DNA of 64,000 nt from Saururus chinensis (GCA_035235625.1 CP141143.1:37805178-37869177), one strand, 5' to 3'; numbered from the stretch's first letter, positions 11,407 through 23,687 are shown. Notes: generated by a model not told the origin, from the sequence alone. Translations and numbers: made by a program.

Positions 11407-12408
11407 TGCACCATGATGCAATGTTAAGTGAGATGTATGTGTGATCAGAAAATGATGCACTATGTAAATCTTTGAGCTGAATGATCTTATTACTATGCTA
11501 TCGTATTTTCGACATTGATAGTGATACTAAAACCATTGCTGAGTTTGTTAAACTCACCCCTCTTTCTTGTGTTTTGATTTGGGGCTGCGTGGTGCGACAC
11601 GCAGACGGATAGGATCTCCTCTTTGAGGAAAGGTCGGAGATGGCTTGGACATGATCATGGAGATCGTTGTGTGACTTATCTTCTTTGGTTTTATACTTAT
11701 GTTCAAAACCTTTGTGTAGGGTTCTTTGTTGTTTTGGATTCATGTCACATTTTATAGTTGTGATGCTTATGACTTATTTTGAGCCGGTGTGGCTTTACTT
11801 AACTAAGCTTGTGGGTTTGAGATTGTTGTTTACTTCGTGATAAGCAATACTCTTTCTTCCTTTTTATTTACTCTTGCTCAAAGGATTGTGCGTACTCCGT
11901 ATTTCTGTTAATCGCCCGTGGTTAGGGTTAAGTCTTCCGCTAGATCGTTTCTCAATCTTCCTTCGTCGCCCCCGCGCGCTTGACTGGCCCTTGGACTGGG
12001 TTTGGCTCGGGTCGGGCATCGCCAGGGCGTGACACATGTACTCAGACATTTTATACTATCATGAGTGTTTTTCAATGTTTGTATATTTTGAATGATAATC
12101 GTTGTGACTTTGGAAAATTATGTTGAACAACTTGAGTTTGTGATCAGGTTCTTTGAATAGATTTGTGACCAAGTTGTTGATGAAAATTAGGTCTCGTTGT
12201 CAATTGTCCCATTTGTTTAATGAAATTAGGTATCTACATTAATACCTAATGATCTCGCCCTCATGGGGTGTTGTTGCTGGAGGATACTATTAAGAAATGG
12301 TAGCTTGCAGTGTAACAAAGAATCATATTATTAGGCTTGTAGAGAGAGGTTGATTGCCCTCAATAATATAATATACACCATTTTACATAATTATAAGTGC
12401 CCCCCTCC

Positions 12409-12692
12409 ATGAAGATGACAGTAACATATTACAGCTACTATCTTCAAGTTGGCAGGGGGTACCCCCGCATGATTTAGCATAAATTGGCAAGTGGTTTATC
12501 GGCCCTGTAAGATTTTTCAAAAAATGGCAGGGGGCATCCCTCATCACAAAGAAGACAGTAACATTTTAGAGTTAATGTCTTCAAGTTGGCGACCGGGGGG
12601 GGGTACCCCCCACACAATTTAACATGAATTGGCGGGTGGCTATTGGCCCCTTAAGATTCTTCAAAAACTGGCAGGGGGCACCCCCCGCCAGT
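12409..12692 (+). repeat. Palindrome-bearing tandem repeats in X copy 1
   Basis: Roughly two units of about 140 bp. Each joins a GAAGAAGACAGTAACATTTT block, a GGCGGGGGGTACCCCCC-type palindrome, and an AAACTGGCAGGGGGCACCCC palindrome. The same units occur at 14930-15327. Confidence 0.85.
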
Positions 12693-12930
12693 TTCCTCCC
12701 CGGTCATGACCACCACGTGAGTCCCGGCCCTCTTCGCCTCCTCTGCTACAACAGTAGCAGGGGCAAAAGAAGAAAAATGGAGTTTGAGATGAGGGCGAGC
12801 TGACATTTGGGTTGCTAAAGTACAAGGCGTCGGACCTCAAGGGTTCCTCTTCTGCCAATGGTGACCTCTCTGCTTCTAGGGCTCCAAATGTTCCTCCCAG
12901 ATTCAGGCCAGGAGGTATTGGCCGAAACTC
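12661..12930 (-). pseudogene. Possible captured host gene fragment
   Basis: Just beyond X copy 1 the minus strand is open from about 12920 to 12690 and reads RPIPPGLNLGGTFGALEAER, a region rich in Pro, Ser and acidic residues with SDALYFSNPNVSSPSSQTPF. Codon use and GC content are gene-like compared with the AT-rich DNA to its right. I recognise no domain. It could be a fragment of a host gene carried by or abutting repeat X, or chance. Confidence 0.3.
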
Positions 12931-14230
12931 TATCTATTTATGCCTCCTCCTTGGGTCGTCATCTTTTCCTCCTATCACTTAGATATTTTTTATGGAGAAA
13001 TTTTGTCTTTTATTATGTAATGCTTGTCAAAATACTTAATGGTAGAAGTGATTTGTTTAATGTTAAATTTAATTGTTGTTTGTTTATGCATTTTAGATGT
13101 TTTGTCAAAATGCTTATGGTTAAATTTAAGTGCTCATGTTTTATATGTTGCATAGATTGTTTATGCATTTATTAGTTGAATGTTAAAATGCTTAAATAAT
13201 GGTGAACTAGGATTTGTATGAGTGTTGATGAGTGCTGATTTAAATAGAATTTGATTTGAGTGCTGAATTAACTATAAATTATCACTATTTAGGAATTAAG
13301 GGTTTTTTAGATTGAAGGGTGTGATTTAAGGTGCACTAGCATGTATCATTTTTAACATTAGTTTCATATAAAACTTAAAACTTATCATCAATAATATAGG
13401 GATTTAGATCAGTTCTTCCTTGTTTCCATGATTGTTTTAGATCAGTTTCTTCATTAGTGGTTTGTCTTATTTATGGAAATAAAGGCTTTTCTACTATGCT
13501 AAAAAAACTATGCCTTCCCTCTCCTATATATCTCTTATTTCTTCTTTCGAGTTTCTCAAAGAAGACCCTTACGCATGCATTTAATACTTGCCTAAGTGTT
13601 CAGTTCTATGTGAATCATCTTCACCACCATTTCTCCTGTATGTTAACATTTGCTTTTAGACCTAATTTGTTCATTAGTATTGAATTACATCATATAGACT
13701 TTTTGGAATTTATAGATGTGTGGCAATCGCCTTGACTAAAAAATTGGTCATGCCATACTTCCATTTTTTCCCCTCTATGAGGAATGATACCAAAAATTAA
13801 GGGATTTGAGAGAATTTTATAGCTACGAAGTGAGGCCACTTCAGTGATTGTAACTTAAAAATGCCTTCTGAGTTTTCTTTTATCTTTTCAAGTCCAGTTA
13901 GGTACTAACTTAAAAATGCCACTTCAGTTGGTATAAAATTATGTCATTGATTTTGTTTCAGATGTGAATGGGAGGAAAGGGATGGAGGCACTATTGGGTG
14001 AGGGGTTTTGTTTCTTTTAGTTGACGCTTGATTTTTGTATTCAGGGATTTGATTTACTTTTTATACTTGATGCTTGGTTTGGTGTAGGGAAGTAACTGCA
14101 ATTGTTTCTCATTTCTTGTTTACCATTTATCAGGGGGAAAAAATAATGGGGTTTAGGTAATGATCAGCACTTGCATGTGGTGTTCTAAATGTAAAAAATT
14201 TAGTGTCTATATGCATGTTGTTATCTTCAC
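12931..14230. other. AT-rich spacer between the two X copies
   Basis: No recognisable coding region. Open frames here are rich in Phe, Leu and Cys, typical of AT-rich non-coding DNA. Confidence 0.5.
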
Positions 14231-15327
14231 CTTATCATGAGAGGTTGCTCGTGGATCTGATGAAATTGAATGCAAAAATGGATTTGTTTTTGTTTTGTTT
14301 TCGTTTATGTATTTATTTGTACTAATTAAAGAACTATTAACTAATATTGAGGCTAACCTTTGCTTTGATTCTCCGTACACTAGATGCTGAGGACACACCC
14401 AACAACACATACAGGAGGAGACGACGAGCTGAATCAAAAAATGGAGTTGTTGGTGAAGATGTAGTTGGAGATGATGAATTAGAAGGAAATCTAAATACAC
14501 AAGAACGAAGATAGGAAATTGATGAAGAAACTAATGCCGTTGAGACATTTAAATTTTATGTACTCAGACATTTTATACTATCATGAGTGCTTTTCAATGT
14601 TTGTATATTTTGAATGATAATCGTTGTGACTTTGGAAAATTATGTTGAACAACTTGAGTTTGTGATTAGGTTCTTTGAATAGATTTGTGACCAAGTTGTT
14701 GATGAAAATTAGGTCTCGTTGTCAATTGTCCCATTTGTTTAATGAAATTAGGTCTCTACATTAATACCTAATGATCTCGCCCTCATGGGGTGTTGTTGCT
14801 GGAGGATACTATTAAGAAATGGCAGCTTGCAAAGTAACAAAGAACCATATTATTAGGCTTATAGAGAGAGGTTGATTGCCCTCAATAATATAATATACAT
14901 CATTTTACATAATTATAAGTGCCCCCCTCCATGAAGAAAACTGTAACATTTTACAGTTACTATCTTCAAGTTGGCAGGGGGTACCCCTGCATGATTTAGC
15001 ATAAATTGGCAAGTGGTTTATCGGCCCTGTAAGATTCTTCAAAAAATGGCAAGGGGCATCCCTCATCACAAAGAAGACAGTGACATTTTAGAGTTATTGT
15101 CTTCAAGTTGGCGACGGGGGTGGGTACCCCCCACACAATTTAGCATGAATTGGCGGGTGGCTATCGGCCCCGTAAGATTCTTCAAAAACTGGCAAGGGGC
15201 ACCCCCCGCCACGAAGAAGACAATAACATTTTAGAGTAGTAGTCTTCAAGTTGGCGGGGGGTACCCCCCGCACAATTTAGCATGAATTGGTGGGTGGTTA
15301 TCGGGCCCGTAAGATTCTTCAAAATAT
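14231..15327 (+). repeat. Repeat X, copy 2 (uninterrupted)
   Basis: Matches 8420-8740 joined to 12035-12692, in the same order and orientation, and supplies the empty site for A1. The possible exon near 14384-14545 again reads as a polyarginine plus acidic segment. The palindromic array at 14930-15327 has one more unit than copy 1. The two copies differ at several percent of positions. Confidence 0.85.
14930..15327 (+). repeat. Palindrome-bearing tandem repeats in X copy 2
   Basis: About three units of roughly 145 bp. GCGGGGGGTACCCCCCGC near 15255-15272 is a perfect palindrome, and GGCAAGGGGCACCCCCCGCC near 15190 is an imperfect one. Single-stranded DNA or RNA of either strand could fold into GC-rich hairpins. 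Confidence 0.88.
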
Positions 15328-15781
15328 TTTGTTTCACATTTGGTTTTGTTTCACATTCTGTTGGTTAATTTTCTTCTTCTTCTTCATATTCTCTAGATGT
15401 GTAAAGACGCCATTGATGAACAAATATTACTCTAACTTTTTGGTCACTAGAGTGTTTTTGCCCACCACCTGAGCTTTTTAATCGTCGCTGGAGCTACAGT
15501 ACTATACGCTGGAGGATATAATACTTGCCGGTGGCCGGCGGCTATAGTGCTCGCAGGCGGCTACAGTGCTTGCTAGCGGCCCTTGAGGAGGAGAAGAAAG
15601 TAAAAAAAATCTTGAGGTTAACTCGTGGGGGGAAATCGTGAGGAAAAAAGAGAAAAGTAAATGGGGGATAAAGGAGTAAGTTAGTGGGGGGAAAATGGGG
15701 TATAAAAGTAAAAAAAAAATCAAACTTTTTACTTTTGTTTGCAGGATATAGGGAAAAATAGGGGTTTAAATAGCCAGCTTC
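15328..15781. other. Spacer with short GGCGGCTACAGTGCT-type repeats
   Basis: Four short related units of about 22-27 bp occur at about 15485-15585 (variants of GGCGGCTACAGTGCTTGC). The rest is AT-rich and no gene was seen. Confidence 0.5.
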
Positions 15782-15940
15782 TAAGAGGAAAGAACACTCC
15801 TCTTTCCCCATAGCAAAATTTCACTTCTCATATTATTTACTTCTCTCAATTAAATATTATTGTTTCCCTCCCACATTAATATCTTTATTTAATAATTTTA
15901 AAAATAATTTAAAATTTAGTTCAATTTGAAAAAAATAAAT

Positions 15941-18435
15941 GGAGCTATTACGGCCACTAACTCCAAGTCATGTGTAGGACAGTTTCACTCATGCACTCTA
16001 AATTATGAGATGAATAAGCTACCACTCTCCCATGCTGCATTAACACACATCCTAAACCTCTAAGTGAAGTTTCACTATAGGCCACAAATCCACCACTCCC
16101 CAAAGGAAAGTCAAAACTGGAGTTGAGGTTAACCTCTTCTTCAACTCTTAGAAACTTTTTTCACATGCTTGACTCCATTTAAACTTCTCATTCTTCTTTA
16201 TTAACTTAGTAATAGGGCTTCCAATACAAGACCGTCTTCATCAATGAACTTCCGATAGTACCCCGTAGTCCCTATGAAGTTGTGGACCTTGGAAGCACTC
16301 TTGGGTGGCTCCCACCTCAAGACCGTCTCCACTTTGGATGGGTCTACTGCCACACCATCTTTGAGATGATGTGGCCAAGGAACTGCACCTCTTACAACAA
16401 AAACTCGCACTTCTCAAACTTTGCATAGAGTTGGTTATCTCATAAGTGTACGAGATGATCCTCAACTTCTCTTTGTGCTCTTCCTTGCTAGCCGAATAAA
16501 TCAAAATGTTGTCCACAAAGATAACAAACTGATCCACGTAAGGTCTGAAGACTATGTTCATGAAGTCCATGAATGTTACCAATGCATTGGTGAAGCCAAA
16601 GGGAATTATCAAGAACTCATAGTGCCCACACCAAGTCTGGAATGTCATCTCTGATACATCATCAGGATGGATATGGAGTTGATGGTAGCCTCACCTCAAG
16701 TCAATCTTGGAGAACACCTAAGCTTGCTGTAGTTGATCAAACAAATCATCAATACGAGGCGAGGGATATTTGTTCTTGATGGTTACTTAATTCAACATTA
16801 GGTAATAAATATAAAGCCGAAGGGAACCATCCTTTCTGATGAAGAGGACCGGTGTGCCCCAAGGAGATGCACTCGGTCGAATATATACCTTATCGATCAA
16901 ATCCTGCAGCCGTGACTTGAGATCCTTGAGTTCGGCTAGAGCAATGTGGTATGGGGCTTTAGAGATAGGAGATGTGCCAGGAATAAGATCAATGTGGAAC
17001 TCAATCTCCCTCTCTAGCAGAAACCCTAACAAGTCGCTATAAAACATGTCCGCATACTTCGACACTACTCGCATGGGTTCAAGAGAAGGTAAGGTTGCAC
17101 TATTCCCCAAGATGCATGCAAGGAACGCTTCACACCCATTGATAATCCAATTCCTAGCCTAAGAGGAAGACACCAAGAATTTCCCACTAGACTATCTCAC
17201 AGCCTAGAAGATGAAAGGTTCAACATCTGGTAAAGCAAACACCACTTTCTTCCCTCGATAATCAAGATGTCCATGATGCATTGACATCATGTTCATCTCT
17301 AATATCACATCAAATTCAATCATAGGCAAGATAATTAAATAAACATACAACTCATGCCCCTCAATCAACATAGAGACCATCTCAAGATATTCCTCCACCC
17401 GAAGGGAAGATGAAGGAGTAAGCACACACAAGGGAATAGACAACATCTTATGCTCAACATCAAGCTCACGTACAAAATGTGGTGAAATGAATGAATGTGA
17501 AGATCCAGTATCAAACAACACTCTAATATAGTGGGAGGTGCTTACAAGCATACCTTCCACCACTACCGAAGTGTTGGCTACCACATGAGCTGACATCGCA
17601 TAGACTTTTCCTTGGTTGACCGGCTTCTTTTGTTGTCCCTCTTGCACCTTGTGGTCTTCCTTGAGGTCTCCCTTGTTGCCCTTCTTGCTGCCTTGTGCCT
17701 TGATTTGATTGAACCAGCTAATGCCTGGGTGCGTCACCCTGAGTTCTTCGAAGACACTAATTCTTTAATGCCCTTTTTGCCCATAGAAGAAGTAGGTGTT
17801 GTTGGCACCGTGGTTGTAGTGATCCGGCTACACATGGGTGGTGTTATTCCTCACAAAGTTATCACCACAATGCTTTTGGTTCTGATGTGCATAGGAGTCC
17901 TCATGCCTTGGCCTCTTGGGTTGCTGCTCCTTCTTAAGATACTCTTCCAAGTCTTTCTCCTCCACAATGGCGGTCTCAAGAACATCCGCCAATGTCTTGT
18001 GCTTGAAGTGGACTACCCGGCCTTATACGAAAGGCTTCAAGCCATCCTTGAACTTCCTCGCCTACCCATACTCATCACAAAAGAAATGAGGAGCAAAGCG
18101 CGTAAGCACAACGAACTTAGCCTCATAGGCAAGCACAAACATGGAACCCTACTGGAGACTGAGGAACTCCTTTGTCTCCTTTAGCACATAGAGTGGGAAG
18201 TACTTGTCATTGAAAGCTAACAAGAACTCTTCCCAAAGAATGTCAACACGTCCCTAGAACCTCTACCTCTACATAGATATCCACCATCATTGTGCCCCTC
18301 CCTCAAAGGTGAAAATTGCTAGGCGAGTCTTCTCCTCCTCCGAGCACCGTCTTGCACTGAAAAATCTTCTCTATATGCAACCTCCAATTATCTTCCTCTA
18401 AAACATCCATCATCCCTTGGAAGCTAGGAGGGTTA
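15941..18435 (-). pseudogene. Element F gag-pol remnant (gag, protease, RT, start of RNase H)
   Basis: On the minus strand, from high to low coordinates: gag with KFKDGLKPF-like and HKTLADVLETAIVEEKDLEE-like features (about 17750-18435), an aspartic protease with DTGSSHSFISPHF (about 17470-17510), the RT N-terminal region with KAPYHIALAELKDLKSRLQD and PSASPWGTPVLF (about 16830-16960), RT palm with FGFTNALVTFMDFMN and the FVDN box region (about 16480-16610), the PPKSASKVHNFIGTTGYYRKF connection (about 16240-16310), and the first part of RNase H (about 15941-16190). A fossil, broken in many places. Confidence 0.85.
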
Positions 18436-19059
18436 TGTCACACCCCATCATTTGCTCGACGAGAGCTGAACCCGGTCCAAGGGACGGCCAATGCACACGG
18501 GGGCAATGAAGTGTTGAATTTGCAAAAGACTTGACCTCTTGAATGGGTATAATCACACACGAAGTAACATACACCACTTTATCTTTGTGCAAGAGGAAAT
18601 AAGTAAAAGGACATCAAATCTAAATTAGTCCTCAAGTCTCAACCAACAATCTTACAACACTAAGCCGTCAACATGGCTCGTCATAATATATGAAATAAGT
18701 CTTAAGCCACAATGGCTAATAAAGTATGAGACAAAGTCAACCAAACATTAAATTCTAGCACACTAGCAGAATAAACAAGTAAAGATAGTAAGATCTCTAT
18801 GCTTTCACGCCTATTCTTGACCATCATCCATATGTGCCTCATAAGAGGGACCTCATTGTTTGCATGTCGCATAATGTAGCCCCAAAACAGAAAATATAGA
18901 GAAAATGAGGTGAATATGAAACTGAATAAGGTTTTGAATTGCGAGATGATAAATCTAAAAACACTATGGCATTCAACATAGTCTATCACATCAACATATC
19001 ATATATTATTCCATTCCTGATTACTTTCCCTTTTCTTAGTCATACTCATCCATAAGTAA

Positions 19060-19395
19060 TTGTCCTACATGAAAAGTATCTGAAACACACAATTCATAGC
19101 ATGAATAATCACATTATAACATAAATATCCATCCTGTATGAAGAGTGTCTCTAGCACACCATACATACTTATGGATATCCATTCTCCTTTATAAACATTC
19201 ATCCTACATGATAAATGTCTCAATCACACCACACACATCCATGCATATTCAAAAAAAACCATCTAGCATGATAAATGCCTCAATCACACTATACATATCC
19301 ATGCATATTCATAAATATTCCACCTGCATGAGAAGTGTCTCTAACACACAATCATGTCATGCATATCTACAAACATTTATCCTGCATGTAAAGAA
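19060..19395 (-). repeat. About six 60-bp repeats inside LTR A5
   Basis: Diverged units of the type CATCCTACATGATAAATGTC followed by TCACACCACACACATCCATG. They correspond in position to arrays in the other family A LTRs. Confidence 0.8.
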
Positions 19396-19703
19396 ATCAT
19401 AACATGCTTAACCGAATAATATGTAATCCTCTTAACACTTAAACATTCATCATAGCTTCTAACATCAAATTCATGTCCTTATAGTAGCATTTCCCAACAT
19501 AAATTATTCATCATAATCATAAGAAATGATACTTAAGAAGAAAAACATGAAAATTGGCCAAAATAACCAAAATGACCAAACTGCTATGTTGGCATTCGAA
19601 CTCCCTACAGGGCCATTCGAACGCTAGAATAGAAGTTCTTGTTTGTCTTCTTCCTTTTGAACCCAAAACAAAAAATACACATATCTATCTTAAACCTTCA
19701 AAC

Positions 19704-22700
19704 TGTAACGTCTGGGAATTTTCTAAATTACCAAATTGAACCACGTGGAAATTAGGGTATTTGACCCCTTGACTTTCTCATGAGACTAATTTGATCATCA
19801 GTTGTCATTGGTGGCTAAAACCTAATAGATGGAAATTATATAGAAAGATTTTTAAAACTCCACTAAGAACGCACAAATCAGAGTTTGAATGAGGGAGATG
19901 TGACCGTTCGAAGTTGACTATAGCCTGCTTGACCTGTTTACCCGAATTGGATGCATAAATTGGCCGTTTAAGTTTACGGGCCCAATTATTTATGGTGACA
20001 AAAATTTTAAAAAATAGGCCCAAAATAGCTCATTTAGCCCAACTCTTAAGGGGATTAGGAACCCTAATCCATACGCCTATAAAAAAGCTAATTAGGGCTA
20101 ATAGAAGGGGGGGCTTTTGGCCGTTAAGGGAAGGAGGAAGAGCAAACAATGGAATTTTTCAGAAAAACTCCGACGAGGCTCTGGCGGCAGCGGATTGACG
20201 ACAAACCGAAAATTAAGGTAGGATCACTATCTCAATCTTTGAGTTTAAATTAATAAGAATTTTATGGAGTAAAATAAGATGTAAATTGTATTTTTATTGA
20301 GTTCTGCAATTAGAGTAATTTCTGCAATCAGTTCTTGTAATTACATTACAAAGAGAGTGACCGGTTCTACATGTCTTATTTAGAACCTGCTGAATAGCCT
20401 CTAGCCAATCATCTTCTAGCCAAAAACCCTTATCGCCAGCAAATTTGATTGGGGATGACCCGCCGGCGGTAGGTCCCTCCGCCGTCGTGCGGGTCTCACT
20501 AAAAAAGAATGGATACTGGTCGCTCCAGCTATGGTTGTCGCTGCTCTGGCCATGGCTGTGTTGGCCCCGGCTGTGGCTGCATCACCGCTCAGTTAAAAAA
20601 AAAGGAGGAAAGGCTGTCTTTTGGCCGCCAGCTGGCCATCGGACAGCTGCTAAACCAACGCCATTAATTCCGCCGTGAGTCGGCAGACGAAAATTCCCTG
20701 TGTCACTTGCCATCTGCTGCGACACAGGCAATGTCACCAGAGGATGAATGGCCTTAGGCCAGTCGTGGGGAAGACGACCGGTGATGCGGGCCGTCTGCGC
20801 ACCTTGGACCAGATCGAGTAACTTGACCCGGTTCGGTCTGGCGTAATAAAAAAAAGGAAGTGAACCGAGTCTAGTTTAGAGGGATAAAAATGTCAAAACA
20901 ATTCTATAAAATTACTCATGAACCTTGAGAGGTGTGGGTATATTCTAGCCAAGTTTCAGACCTTGAGAAAATCTTAGACACTATGAAATGACCCTTTTAC
21001 CCCTTATAGTTAAATTACGTGTGTAAACCACTTACCTGACTTCAAGGCTCTAGCTCAGGGGCCTATGAGTTGATTCTAAAATTGGGAAAATTCTCATAAA
21101 GAGATTATTGTGTACTCTGAATATAGACTAAACCTCATAGTGAGAAAAAATACCTATGAGTGGGTAATTGACCATTTTGTCCCTAGGGTTTAAGATAAAC
21201 TATTAGGGAAACTTGGGTCGGTTCAAGGGGTTCACGACCCCATCACACATCAAAAAAATTACAAAAAGTCTATGAAGTCAATTAGTACCCTTGATCCCAA
21301 TCTCAGACCATTTGGATGTCAATATGGCTTTGAATAAAATAATAGAAATACCGCTTTGAGTGGACCGGCCCACATTTGTGTGAATGGAAGCGCAGGTCAG
21401 TATGAGAGTGGAGCCTCCTGAGAAGTCAATGACTTAAAATTAATAGATGGGAAATGAGATGAGTAGAATAACCCAAGGAAGAGTACCATACATTAGGTGG
21501 TAAAATTACCCTAACGCCCTTAGGGGCATTATATTTCATTTTGCCGAAACGTATAACCTTGATAACCAAGCGATTAGGATATCCTAGAATGGCATTAAAT
21601 GGCTTTAAGAGGAAGGAGTGTGACTAGTAAGTGACATGAAGATCTTGTTGGGTCACAGTGTCACAGGAAATAAGGGGAAGAACCCTAATTCTCAGGTTTT
21701 AAGGCAGCATATTATATGTGTCTGCAACGAGGCGCAGAAATCAACTAGAGTATTATGTACATAACTCGCGTGATGCGTTAGAGTTGTTTACACTCTTGGA
21801 CTTGAATTCACTGAGCCCTAGCCCTGCAAATGAGTGTAATGGGCCTTTGTTTATTATTTATGCACTTGTATGTTTGCATGTTATTTATGTTGCTTAATCT
21901 GCTATATACTTTTGTTATTGATGCGTTAAGTTACATCAGTAATGTAAGGTTAATAAAGACTAATCAAGATATATTGGTTATTGGATTATGGGGAGGACAT
22001 TTAATCAATATAAAGACTAAAATACCCTCAATAGGGTTTGGGAGCGGTTCATGAAGTGAACGGGGCCCTGACATAGAATTTTACCTTGGTTAATGAACCA
22101 AGGGTAGTTATGGGATGTTCTTTAAGTCATAACTCAGTGGATGAGCTATTTATTGGGCTGATTCATAAGGTGAAGAGGACCCAAATGTTTGGGCGAATTC
22201 TTGACTAGATGATAATAATCTAATTTATGTTTTGAATGTTTGGGGGAGTCAATGGTTATAAGGACCTACGACTTCTATGGATACATTAGTAATGTCTTAG
22301 AAGACATTTACTCCCTAAGTTGGGGAATGGTGGAGATTGCGACACGCTTCTTCATCACCACAATGGTTTGGGTATTGACCTGAGGGTCTTTACCGTGGGT
22401 CTCCCACGGGTCTTCCCAAAACCATATAGTAAGTATGAAAAGCGGAGTTGTATGAGCATCATAGATGGCTTGTGCTTCTTGCCAATTTGTGTCCATGAGC
22501 ACAGTTGGGATCCTCTTCTCCAGATTCGTGGCAGGCCGTTGAGAGCCCTGGGGAATTGGGTCAAGCTGCTGTTAAGCAGTCTACTCCAATGTTAGAGTCC
22601 TATGTTTGGGGATTTCTTCGAGAGTCAAGTTATCTCTGAGTGAGTATATATTACATTAAACCTATAGTTGGGTTTAAACGATAAAAAGTATTAATTATTG

Positions 22701-23333
22701 AACAACGGTTGTGAAATAATTAATAGCATTGTTTGATATTGCTTGTTTAATTAGACGCGTGAAACGATTCAAAGACTTGCATAAAATGTAGGTTAAAAAT
22801 ACTTAAGCATTGCATGTGTGATGTTATGCTTCTTAGGATAGTGTAGTTTCTAGGTAGAACTACATCTAGATCTGATCTTGTTGGAAACATTGGAGATGTT
22901 GTCTGATGTGTACATAGGCAACTAACATCGGGTGATGTTGGCCCGATCCGAAAAATATTAAGAAAACCTTTTGCCCCTTTGGAAGCTATTCTCGTGAAGG
23001 GGAAGAGGTTCCATTGTTGTTGTTATGGTTGTTTGGTTTGGTTGGTTGTAAATTCTCAAGGCAACAACAAGTAAGACCAAGAAGTGAGCACAAGATGAAG
23101 TTCCTCGTTTATGCAATTATAGTATGTAGTACATCTTTGACTAGAGAGTCAACTTAGTTATTTATTTTTAGGTAGATGACGGACTTGTACTTAGATGGAT
23201 GAGCTATTCTTATTGAATTTTAAAATATGTAGTAATATCATATGATTTGATATTTATATTTGTGAACCCCAGTTATCATGGCGTAGATATTTAATCCAAT
23301 GGTTTCTTTTATATTTAAGAAAAAAATTCCCGT
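19704..23333 (+). mobile_element. LTR-like unit D nested in A5
   Basis: Starts TGTAACGTCTGGGAATTTTC, immediately after family A sequence. Family A sequence resumes between about 23334 and 23400. It has a TATA-like CCTATAAAAAAGC near 20079 and a GC-rich block at 20440-20860, an architecture like the other giant LTRs here. No internal coding domains, so it is probably another solo LTR. The left end is well placed. The right end is approximate, and a convincing target duplication was not found. Confidence 0.6.
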
Positions 23334-23687
23334 GACTTATCATTTGTGCTATTTAAAAAGGCATTTAAACTTTTTGAAACACTTAATTATTGAAATAAGA
23401 TATTTTATGGTCTTATGGGACCCATCATCTCAATTTACAAACGTGGGGCCCACTACATGACCCCCCCTAACTTTTCAAAAAATAGTCAAAATTTTCAAAA
23501 AATCCAAAAAGTTTTGAATTGACTTAGTTTAGCATAAAAACTAATAAAATAAAGGAAATGATGGTTAAAACCATAGTTAACCACCTTCAATCCCAAAACA
23601 AATCAAAACTGATCAAATTTAACACTAAACCACACAATATTAACAAAATAAATTAAATAAACTAGTTTAGGGTTTAGGGATCATACA

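Larger units (their letters stand above)
8741..12034 (+). mobile_element. Solo LTR A1 (Gypsy LTR family A, 3.3 kb)
   Basis: Begins TGTAAGGACC and ends GGGCGTGACA, with the 5-bp target duplication CATGT at 8736-8740 and 12035-12039. The uninterrupted site is visible at 14540-14600, which proves the insertion. There are no internal domains, so it is a solo LTR. It holds a TATA-like CTATAAAAGG near 9173, a TTCGAA palindrome cluster at 9784-9955, and a 60-bp repeat array at 11171-11406. This is the cleanest family A copy in the window. Confidence 0.93.
8420..12692 (+). repeat. Repeat X, copy 1 (split by solo LTR A1)
   Basis: 8420-8740 plus 12035-12692 together match X copy 2 (14231-15327) in the same orientation. 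The left part ends in a possible last exon: a pyrimidine-AG boundary at about 8564 is followed by a frame with a run of five arginines (YRRRRRAES) and an acidic GEDVVGDDELEG segment. The right part carries palindromic tandem repeats. No known transposase domain was recognised, so the nature of X (DNA transposon derivative, Helitron-like, or other) is open. Confidence 0.7.
18436..23687 (-). mobile_element. Solo LTR A5 (family A), interrupted by unit D
   Basis: The left end TGTCACACCCC and right end GGGATCATACA are the family A termini in reverse orientation. An exact 5-bp target duplication, GGTTA, lies at 18431-18435 and 23688-23692. The target is the gag region of element F. It contains a roughly 60-bp repeat array (19060-19395), a TTCGAA cluster (19590-19625) and the nested unit D. 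Net of D it is shorter than other family A copies. Confidence 0.9.

Noticed and set aside
15782-15815. Helitron 3' end (hairpin near the shared edge of the chimeric segment)
   Set aside because: There is a short GGAAAGA/TCTTTCC stem, but no CTRR terminus was found at the edge on either strand.
18436-23687. Reading this LTR as the 3' LTR of element F
   Set aside because: It is flanked by an exact GGTTA duplication with gag sequence on both sides, so it is an insertion, not F's own LTR.
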